Assembly (NCBI GenBank): GCA_020091685.1
Contig: CM034603.1
Location: 35,588,186-35,652,185, forward strand
Direction of reading: 5' to 3'
Length of the DNA: 64,000 bases
From: Lutjanus erythropterus
Lineage: Eukaryota; Chordata; Actinopteri; Lutjaniformes; Lutjanidae
Made by a program: the position numbers and the translations under genes. A model generated the notes under the pieces. That model was not told the DNA's origin. It did not search any database and worked only from the letters and a program-made list of their open reading frames with translations. Of the stretch, positions 55,215 to 64,000 are shown one piece after another (within the stretch, counting starts at the first letter, position 1; every line of letters begins with the position of its first letter).

Positions 55215-55885
55215 CACTGTCTGCTAGCTAGCTAAAAGATTAACTAAAGGTTATATTGTTTGCTAGCTCACTAAAAAAACAACAACAAACCAAAAAAAAA
55301 ACGTTTTATTGTTTGCTAGTTAGCTAAAAAGTAAAAATAAGGTTATATTGTTTGCTTGCTCACTAAAAAAAGGTTATTTGTTTGCTAGCTTGCTAAAACG
55401 GTCAAAAAAGGTTTTATTGTTGCTGGCTAGCTAAAAAGTAAGTAAGTTGTGTGCTAGGTCACTAAAAGGCTAACTATTGTTTGCTGGCTAGCTGAAAAGT
55501 TAAAAATAAAAAATTGTATTGTTTGCTAAATCACTAAAAGGTAAAAATGAAAAGTTATATTGTTTGCTAACAAGCTAAAAAGTTAGCTTGCTAGCTAGCT
55601 CACTAATTTATGTATTTTTTTAAAAAGGGGTTTATTTTTTGTACTAACTAGCTAAAAAGTAAATAAAAGGTTATTTCGTTTGCTGGCTAGCAAAAAATAA
55701 AAAAAAAGTTATATTATTTGCTAGCCCACTAGAAAGAAAACAGGTTATACTGTTTGCTTTGATAGCTAAAAATTAAAAAGGGGGTTATATTGTTTACTAG
55801 CTGGATAAAAAAATAAATAAAAGTTAAATAAAAAATTAAGTTCTATTTTTTGCTTGGCTTGGCTTGGTTTGTTGGCTCGGCAGAG
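55215..55885. repeat. Degenerate tandem array, GCTAGCT / TTATATTGTTTGCTAG unit
   Basis: About fifteen imperfect units of 40-55 bp of the type GGTTATATTGTTTGCTAGCTCACTAAAAAGTAAAAA.... It ends in a short GGCTTGGCTTGGTTTGTTGGCT run. Confidence 0.88.
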
Positions 55886-57400
55886 AAACTTCTTTGGCTG
55901 AATTACAATGAATATAGTGAAAGACAGAAAAGACTTTTGATTAAACTGAATTGGGTTGAGTCTGTTCCTTTACTTTCTTAGAGAAACTTGATTATTTTTT
56001 TCAATTCATCCCAAAAAAAAGCATCTATTTTAAAAGTGAAACCTGCTCAGCTGTAAGTTTAAAGTTAATACTGGATCACATTTTAAAATTGGAGTTTTGG
56101 TGCAACAGACATTTAATTTAATTTAATCTAAGTTCAGAGTTAAAGAGAAGTTAAAATCTAATCTTTCTTCATTGTTAACTAGTTTAAAAGTTGAAACATA
56201 ATTTAAAGTTAAACCACACATCACAATCACAGTTTCAGCCAGAATGATCGCAATCTGACTTTATTTCAGTCCCATTAATTATAAAACGAATCCTTGTTGG
56301 TGCAGCCGAGCCATACAGAAGAAATACTGACCCAAACACATGCGTCTTGCGTTTCATTATCCTGTGGGCCCGCTGAGCTCCAAACCTCTCACAGTGTCCC
56401 GACACAGTGTGGTACGAGGGCAAGCTGGTGAGCGGGTTTATATGTGTTATTCAAACAATCGAAAGTCGTTGTATTATTCATGCGTCGCTGGAAAAACATA
56501 TGGAGGTATTAACTTGGTGACAGTTCTGTTTAATATAACAAGCCCAGGGCCAGGAACAGCACGGCAGCTTGAAAACGGAGCCAACCATTCAATAACACGG
56601 ACAGCGATGTCATACCTAATTTATTCAGCATTGAACACAATAGACTGGTTTTTTGTGGAATATTTTCCTTTAACCTTTTTTTTATCACAGATTCTCCTGT
56701 AAGGCTTCATATTTTTGGTCAAATGTAATCCTGGTTTATCTGATATATTTTATTACCTGTATGTTTTTTCTTTCTTTTTTTCTTATCACTGTATGTGATG
56801 TATTTGTGACCTGGTAAATGGAGTCTCTTTTCTTGTGAAACAGCAAAGTTATTCGACTTCTATAACCTACAAGCGGGGGCCGATGGGCTTGCCTGACGCA
56901 TTTCTTCACAGGGCTGCAGGAGAATCAAGTGCTTTTGAAGAAACTGAAGAAAACAAGATTAAAAATGTATAAAGCTCAGTGTACTTTACCTCACCTGGTA
57001 ACCTGAGACATTGCCTTGACCGTGAGGCTCGCAGCGTGGTGCAGCACTGCGGACGTGACTCAAACAGAATTTCATCTTTAACATAAATGCCTAATGGAAG
57101 CAGACAACCGCGCTCATTTCAAACTACACCTCACTGTTTTTTATTGCTGATTTGATGTTTTTTTTTTAGGTCTCGCTCCTGCTGGGCCTCCTCTGTCGGA
57201 GAAACCTCGTGTGATCTCTGTTGTCTTTAAAGTCCTGACCTTCCACAATGGTGAGACAAATTCCTGTGATTATCCAGGCCAGCAGCTGTAATTGGACTCA
57301 CAGTGTCTCCTGTTATTTGATTATGCCACTGGACAACATTTCTGAACAACGCATGCAGGCAGAGGTCGGTGTTTAAAAGGCGAGCGAGTCAAAGAGCACA
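55886..57400. other. Upstream region of the MFSD8-like gene
   Basis: No assignable protein. A 120-codon frame at 56340-56702 has no recognisable domain. A segment at 57171-57250 lies between a T-rich acceptor (TTTTTTTTAG) and a donor (CAATG/GTGAGA) and might be an untranslated first exon. Both are tentative. Confidence 0.3.
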
Positions 57401-58709
57401 ATGGATAATCACCAAAAAAGGAATCTAACTTTTCTCACCATCGGACTGATATTTATGCTGAGCGGCATTGAGTACGGTAAGTTCATTATGACAGCTTTAT
57501 GGACTTGAGATAATGGTCTCATTAGAGCAGAATCTGTCTGGCATTTTGTCTGTAAGCACACATCACAGTGGATACGGCATCTGATTTTACTGAAATAATA
57601 TTTTACTCTGAGTAAACAAGGCTTGTCTCCCTCCTTTTTTCTTCCACACTCGTCCCCCTTCGTCCCTCTCTGGTGGTCTCAGCCGTCATTCTGCCTACAA
57701 TATGGAGGTATCTCCAGATTTTGGAGGCACCTCCGTACTTCCTGGGTCTGGGTCTGTCTGCCTTCAGTCTAACCGGGCTGCTCACAGACCCGCTTTTTGG
57801 CTTCTGGTCAGACAGGAGCAAAACCACAAAGTCCATCATCCTTTTCTCCAATCTGTTTGAGATTGTCGGTGAGTAATCGGACCACAGGATGAATCACATG
57901 ACACAGAGAGTCAGATATTAGAGGACCCGAGTGTGAAATTTAAACTTTGGACTTTGTTAGAAATAGTTCACTCATTCATTATTCAGTTTATGTTGTTATA
58001 AGTACTGGACTTTAAAGGGATAGGTTGGATTATTGAGGGTGGGGTTGTATGAGGTACTTCAGTAGTCACCTACAGGACATGGTGGTCAACATGGTGCCAG
58101 TTTAGAAAAACTAAACAATGTTTTTTAGAGCAGTCATTCCTGAAGACTGGGTCGGGTCAATTTTATTTGGGTCCCCAAATAAATACAAAACTTAAGAGTA
58201 AATTCTGCAAATTTAAGATTTATATCTGCAGTGCATCTTTTATAAAGTGTTTGAAATGTGCCTATTATTTTACTGATGAGAGGAAAAAGCCATGAGCCTG
58301 TTAATTCTGGCTAAAAACACATATTTTGTCTTTCTTTCTTTATGTTGTATTGATCACCCACAGTCATCAATAAATGGTGATGTGTTTCACGCTTTAATAA
58401 GGATCCCTTTTGCCAGTTATAAATGGTAATGATTCATTAGTAAGATTAATTAGTAGTAAGCAGTAAATGGATCTGTAGTGATCCCACATCACCATGTTAT
58501 AACTAGGTGCTTACGACCTAATTAATAATCTGATTATAAACCATTCATTGTAAAGCTGCACCGTGATTTTAGACTCAACCTTCAAGTCAAACATTTCAGT
58601 TCTCAATGATTTTCTTCTGTATTTGTTCTCAGGTAACTTCATGTATTTTATTGGATATTCAAAGTGGCTGTTGCTATGCAGTCGGCTTGTGGCAGGTGAC
58701 ACACACACA

Positions 58710-58777
<68 letters not shown>

Positions 58778-60884
58778 ATGAACTAACACCCAAAGCATGA
58801 ACTGTGTCAGTGTGTGTGTTTGTTGTGAAGCTGTAACAGAAGGATGCTGTTTTCTCCCTCTCAGGTGTCGGTGCAGGAGCGGGCTCGGCCATCTTCGGTT
58901 TCCTGACTCGGAGCACGCGGCCAGAGGAGCGCGCCGGTATCTTCGCAGCCATCATGGCCTGTCGACAGGCTGGCCTCCTTGTCGGTCAGTCTCTCTCCCC
59001 ACCCTTCATCTCTACCACAGAGAGGGGGGTGTCATTTCACCTCTCTCCACCTCCTCCGTCTTCTGAGAAATATCAGACACCGGGAAGGATTTTGTGATGT
59101 CCTCTTTGATGTTTGGTTTCAACTGCGAGAAGGAGACATTCGATAAAATCACTGAGGTGGAGGCTACTGTCTCCACACATCCTCTGTTTTTATTCCAGCT
59201 TCCTCTTTAAAGCCGTTTCCCCCTCCTGTCTCTCCAGGGCCGGCGTTCAACCTGTTCCTGCGGCTGTGTGATTTCAAACTGGGGCCCTTTGTTGTGAACA
59301 AATATACATCTCCTGGGGTAACAGCATCCAGATAATCAGTAATCTAAGGTTCTCCGAAAGCCTCATGAATACAGAAACAATCTTCAGAAATAGTCGCTCT
59401 ACATTCTGCACTACTCCTGTCTCACATGCATTTTTTTTCCCTCTTTGTTCTGCTTCTGAGTAAGAAGAATACAAAACGCCTGCAGTGATACTCAGGCCCG
59501 TAACAACCCGTATCGATCTATTTCCATCTCATGAGTCTGTCTGAATAAAACACCTGTAGAACGGATGTAGCTTAAATGAGATATAACAAAGCTCCACACG
59601 CCTACTTCCATTTTCCCACATAATTTGACACTGCACGTCTCTCTTTATTTCACTGTGCCAGGTTACTTTATTTTCTGAACACTCCCCTCCATAGATCAAA
59701 TCTCTCAGATTTTGATGGTGTGAAAAGATTTTGGTCGCACTTTATTTTACAGAACATTAAGACGTAACAAGCCGTACTTTATATCAAATTAGACAAAAAC
59801 TAGAAATCTCTTCTTTATTGGACAATATTTGACCATTTATTAGGCTTCATTAGAGGGTAATTAGGGACACATTACAACAGAACTGCACTGTAAGTGCGTT
59901 ATTTAGTGTTTCCCATTGTAAGCAACTTCCTTAACTGATCATTTGTAACATTAATTGATTAATCATTATTTTTAAAAAATGCTTATGCAAAATTTGTTTT
60001 TTCCCCCTTAATCAAAGCTTTATTTCCACAGCAACATATTGCAGATTCTCAGACAGCGTTACATGGCGTATAAAACATGTAAAGGCGTACAAATTAAAAA
60101 CACATATTTCAATATTCATTAACATATGGAGCGAGCTCAAATAAAATAATGTCTGTTATATTTCAGATCTTTATTTGATAGCAGATCAGTTGAATATTAC
60201 ATGATCAATCAAATTCTTAATGACCGATTAATCGATTGTGGATAAATTGTCATTCCTAAAATTGTTTCCCACCATTAGACCCTTATATGACTTTACTGTT
60301 TATGTGTCTCTAATTAATCTTTAATAAAGTATAATAAGGGTCTAACGGTGGGAAACAATGTGTTGTAATGTGTCCTTATTTGATCTCTAATAAAGTCTAA
60401 TAAAAGTTCTAAAACTGTCTAATAAAGAACATAAGTTTGATTTATTGATTGATTGATAGTTTCTGTCTAATTTGATACAAAGCATGGCGTGTTAAGTCTT
60501 ATTTGTCTACTGTAAAATAAACTGCAACCAAGACTTTTTTTCCCAGTGAAATTCTAAAATATTTGTAATAAAATTTTGGTCTTTTTCCTCCTGACGCTCA
60601 GATCTTCATGTGCCTGCTGTGGGTGCTGCTCCAGTTTGTCGTCCTGGCCATGTACTGGGACGTACCACCCATCAGCTCAGAGGGGGGAGCGGTGATGGTG
60701 GAGATGAAGCAGGAGGAGGTTGATGAGGAGGAGGCGCCGCTGATGGGGTCTGACGACGAGCCGGTGCACACCTACAGAGCCGTCAACCCCGACCTATCGG
60801 AGTCCTCCGCCTTGTCCGAGGCGCAGCCCATCCGCGGCGCCTCGGCGGTCTCGAACCCCTTCAAAAACTTCAGCGCCAGCAGAG
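57401..60884 (+). CDS. MFSD8-like major facilitator superfamily transporter, N-terminal half (3' end outside window)
   Basis: Six coding exons: 57401-57476, 57683-57868, 58633-58695, 58865-58984, 59238-59317, 60602-60884 (808 nt, about 269 residues, ending in phase 1). The N-terminal half has six membrane helices: LTIGLIFMLSGIEYG, FLGLGLSAFSLTGLL, SIILFSNLFEIVG, WLLLCSRLVAGVGAG, FAAIMACRQAGLLVG and IFMCLLWVLLQFVVLAMYW. Between helices 2 and 3 is the MFS signature FGFWSDRSKTTKS. After helix 6 comes a long acidic cytoplasmic loop with EEEAPLM (about 217-223), which resembles an acidic dileucine-type sorting signal. MFSD8 is a lysosomal membrane protein; whether this relative is lysosomal is inference. 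The substrate cannot be read from the sequence. The C-terminal half must lie beyond 64000. Confidence 0.85.
58014..58130. mobile_element. Left-end fragment of TTAA-type element in MFSD8-like intron 2
   Basis: TTTAAAGGGATAGGTTGGATTATTGAGG and TATGAGGTACTTCAGTAGTCA match the left end of 39264-40534. Confidence 0.7.
58698..58776. repeat. Long CA microsatellite at the splice donor of the MFSD8-like exon 3
   Basis: About 38 dinucleotide units (CA with a short CG-containing interruption) begin within a few bases of the donor GGCAG/GTGACAC (GT at 58696). Confidence 0.95.
59735..60535. mobile_element. Inverted-repeat element in MFSD8-like intron 5
   Basis: CGCACTTTATTTTACAGAACATTAAGAC at the left pairs with GTCTTATTTGTCTACTGTAAAATAAACTGC at the right. 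An inner palindrome ATTGTTTCCCACCATTAGACCCTTAT / ATAAGGGTCTAACGGTGGGAAACAAT lies at about 60260-60360. Non-coding. Confidence 0.85.
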
Positions 60885-61026
60885 GTGAGCGAGCAGCTTC
60901 GACTGCCTGTCTGTCCGGAGCAATGACTGTCAGCTCCGCTCCGCTCTGTTCACGGGGTGCAGGTAGGAAGAGGTGTCACTGCCAATGCACATGTTTCCTA
61001 TCTGCTCTATTGATTTTCTTGCATGG

Positions 61027-61072
<46 letters not shown>

Positions 61073-61186
61073 ATACTTACACACACTTTTCATTCTCCAT
61101 GGCTCTCTGAGGAATTCTGTGTGGCATGTCAGATCACATTCCCTGTGTATTGATTGGACTTGTGTGTATTATGTCAGTATGTGTGT

Positions 61187-61226
<40 letters not shown>

Positions 61227-63065
61227 ATATATGATGTCAGGTGCCTTGTTGGATTAGTGTCATAGTAAGTTTACATGGGATGCAAGCAGTGATTGTGTGC
61301 CGTTATTGATTAACTTTTTCTGTACTGTGTGTATGTTGAGTGTGTGTGTATGTTGAGTGTGTGTGTGTGTGTGTGTGTGTGTGTCAAACCTCTGCATTGA
61401 TTCTCTCACTCTTTGAAGATGTGGCAAAGGGGATGGATAACAGACTTCCTTTTTTATTGACTGACTTGCCGTGGTTGACTTGTGGATGAAATGGAGACAG
61501 AATTGGTAATGTGGCCAACATTCGTCGTATTGATTCCTTTTTGTTTTGAAGAAAAAAAAAATCTACAACACCAGAAAACTCGGGAGCAAAACTGGAGAAT
61601 GTCTGCAGCTCTGGCTCACAACTGTAGGAGTGTCTGTTAGCCTTTACAGTGTGGCTGGTATTCGCTCCCCTGAATTATTGATCTTCCCCCGACTTTTTCT
61701 GTATGAGTGAGGAATCTTTGAAACTCGGGCAGATCTTTCTCTGTCTTTCATCAAGTCTTTTCACTTGTGGTCGAGGTTGTGCTTTAGAAACAGCACAAGT
61801 AGAAGCTGTGTTATGGTTTTTTTTTTGCTTTTGGAACATGGTAATATATAGCATTAATAAGCAGCATATAAACACTTATTAAGATACGCTTGTTGGCTTT
61901 GTTGCAGAGAGTTAGATGGGAATGTGGCTCCCCTTATGGCAGCTTTCCAACAGACAACCTGATAAGAATATTTGGATGCAACCTCTTTGTAATGTAAACC
62001 AACATATTGATCAGTAGCTGTTATTTAGTTGCATATTTTTTGGCCGTGACCAGAATGGATTGCAGTTACATTTAGTTTGTTATTTACACTTTTTCAGGAT
62101 TGCTTGCACACTAAAATTAAAAATAACCCACAGTTAGTGAAACCTGACACTCAAGGAGCAAAACACTGAACACTCTTTTCTACAGTAGACACTGAAATCT
62201 AATGCGATGTCACTTCTTTTGCCATCTCAAAGCACTGCAACACAATTCAAGCAGGTGTGCAGACACTCAGGGGCTTAATTGTAAACTCACCAATCAGGCA
62301 TGAGCGCTATAAAATGGCCACAGGTGAGTGTACCTGTCTTGGATGATGTGAACAAATTTATCAGATACGATTCGAGCAACATTGGTTGACCATGTTGTAA
62401 ACTTTAAGTTGACATTGAGAGAGTCTGCACAGAGAGTTCAGCTCAGCCTCAGCAGATCCGATGTTGCAGCAGTAATTTGGACATTTCGACGTCAGCAGGT
62501 GACAAAAAAAAAAACTTTTCTCTAAAGTCGGTACAATGTAGGTCAGAGCCTGAGTGCAATTCATGCTTTCTTTTATGTCTCCACAGATGTTGCTGGATGT
62601 GTCCTGTTCTGATTTTCAGTGCAAAATGCAAACTTTGGAAATGTATTGACTAATTGTAGAGAGAAACTGTTATTTTCATCAGTGTGCATTGATTGTTTTT
62701 TGTGTTGTGTTTGATCCATTTATTCCCGTATTTTATCCTGACAGTATGTCTAAAAAAAAAAACCAGAGTATTTTATTTAAAAAAGTAGAAATATTAAATG
62801 TGTTTTAAATTGAGCGCAGCAGAATCTAAGTGGTTCAAACAATCGGATCATATGAGGATGTTTGTGCCATATGGAGACAAAATTGGATTTTTGATCATTT
62901 TTGTAAAGTTTTGAATGAAGTGTTTCATTTAGCAAAATATCCGAGGTGTTCTGCTACTTGTGTGTGTGGTTCTGTGAACTGTATGTAGTGTTTTGACAAA
63001 GTGAGACCTTTTTTTGAATGAATGAATTCTTGAGTTATGGCCAAAACCATGTTTTTTGAGGAGAC

Positions 63066-63250
63066 AGTGACCTTTGACCTCTGACCACCAAAATCTAATC
63101 AGTTCATCCTTGAGTCCGAGCTTTCACTTGAACCACGTCTGGAGAAATTCTCTCCTTGAGACACTGCGTTCATAAAACATGATGACCAGAGAACACGATG
63201 CCTGTGGCCACAGCTCTCGTGACGCGGAGCCATAAAAAAGGTTTTTCTAA
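63066..63250. repeat. Dispersed teleost-type repeat
   Basis: AGTGACCTTTGACCTCTGACCACCAAAATCTAATCAGTTCATCCTTGAGTCC is a pattern I associate with repeats common in fish genomes. The tail CTGTGGCCACAGCTCTCGTGACGCGGAGCC follows. No other copy in the window. Confidence 0.5.
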
Positions 63251-63814
63251 AATTCAGGTCCTTCAGCGTACAGTGATGCAAAAAAATGAGGCTGATCGGT
63301 CCAGTGATATTCAAGATTAGCTGCGGACAAACTGCAGGTCTGCTGATCACACACACACACACACACAAAATAAAAAAATATATGAAAATAAAGCCCTGCC
63401 AGATAATAACAGCTTTAGCACAAAGAAACAGAGTTGAGGATTATTTGTTAGAACACCACAGCCACAACAAATTGTCAACAAATTGATAAATATCTTTTTA
63501 GAATTGTAACCAAAGCAGCACTTAAGCAAAAAACTGGTTGAAACCAGAGGCGCGATTTACAAAATCCATAAAACTGAGATAATAAATCACAAGGTTAGGA
63601 ATTTAACTGAATTGTTTGATGTGAAATAGAAAGGGATACACGAAACAAATATTATATTATAAATATTATACTCCCTGAGCCAAACCTATTATATTTTACT
63701 TGTATATGAATATATTTGTGTATATGTAAAGAATATTATTAAATTATTTTTTACAGTAGCTGTTATGTTTTTGTTTTGTTTTTCTGAGAAATAACTACAG
63801 TAAGGGACGACAGT

Positions 63815-64000
63815 TTAAAGGACCAGTGTGTAGAGTTTACTGGCATCTAGTGGTCAAAAAACAAAACAAAAACAAAAACAAAACATGAAAGGCCTTACTA
63901 AGAAACACTGCGTGGCAGCGACCATGAAAGAGGAACAGCGCCCTCTGTAGATATGAACCTGCCAAAATACTTTGTTAGTTATCCATCTGTTTAAACTTGT
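63815..64000. repeat. Dispersed teleost-type repeat at window end
   Basis: AAAGGACCAGTGTGTAGAGTTTACTGGCATCTAGTGGTC and AACAGCGCCCTCTGTAGA fit a common fish repeat known to me by pattern. It is truncated by the window edge or by decay. Confidence 0.45.

Larger units (their letters stand above)
60885..64000 (+). other. Probable intron of the MFSD8-like gene, repeats only
   Basis: After the donor at 60885 I see no further exon with the required phase and membrane-helix coding. The stretch has GT/CA microsatellites (61029-61070, 61191-61222, 61357-61384) and two dispersed repeats (about 63066-63250 and 63815-64000). Confidence 0.5.

Noticed and set aside
56340-56702. 120-codon plus frame
   Set aside because: No recognisable family, an unusual hydrophobic tail in AT-rich DNA and no exon signals; mentioned only within the upstream-region entry.
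58511-58955. Frames with long Thr-His or Cys-Val runs
   Set aside because: Products of the CA microsatellite; the only coding parts here are the short MFSD8-like exons.

Overview
The window is vertebrate nuclear DNA, almost certainly from a ray-finned (teleost, probably percomorph) fish. It has compact GT-AG introns, many CA/GT microsatellites, teleost-type short non-autonomous transposons and a tRNA-derived SINE. Three genes are in the order kcnmb2 (+), pik3ca (+), kcnmb3 (-), the same relative order and orientation as around human PIK3CA. A fourth gene, an MFSD8-like transporter on +, starts near the right end and runs off the window. Coding exons were built by hand from reading-frame similarity, splice sites and phase; no database search was run.

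Layout. 1-10149 holds no recognisable gene and is filled with repeats (a CTG run, dispersed elements, a 1.2-kb T-rich tandem array at 4043-5225). 10150-14142 is kcnmb2 in four coding exons, with a dead Tc1-like transposon in intron 1. 14143-17640 is repeats, including a 1.2-kb AT-rich array that ends in an inverted copy. A compound GT/GA microsatellite and a CpG-containing leader (about 17740-18117) come just before pik3ca, whose 20 coding exons (19778-38623) join into exactly 1068 codons. 38624 to about 43747 is probably the pik3ca 3'UTR and carries several inverted-repeat transposons. kcnmb3 lies tail-to-tail on the minus strand (45216-50695, three coding exons). 50750-57400 is repeats plus one unexplained exon-like ORF at 54555-54788. 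57401-60884 holds the first six coding exons of the MFSD8-like gene, and 60885-64000 is probably its next intron.

Function. kcnmb2 and kcnmb3 encode two-transmembrane accessory beta subunits of BK (Slo1) calcium- and voltage-activated potassium channels. pik3ca encodes the class IA phosphoinositide 3-kinase catalytic subunit p110-alpha. The MFSD8-like gene encodes a 12-helix-type major facilitator. Their linkage is ancestral synteny, not an operon-like functional unit. ZMAT3, which lies between KCNMB2 and PIK3CA in mammals, is not seen here. I found no CRISPR array, no functional RNA gene and no convincing new biological system. The most unusual points are the lost cysteine pair in kcnmb3, the altered inactivation tip in kcnmb2, the microsatellite touching a splice donor in the MFSD8-like gene, and the nested and inverted repeat structures.
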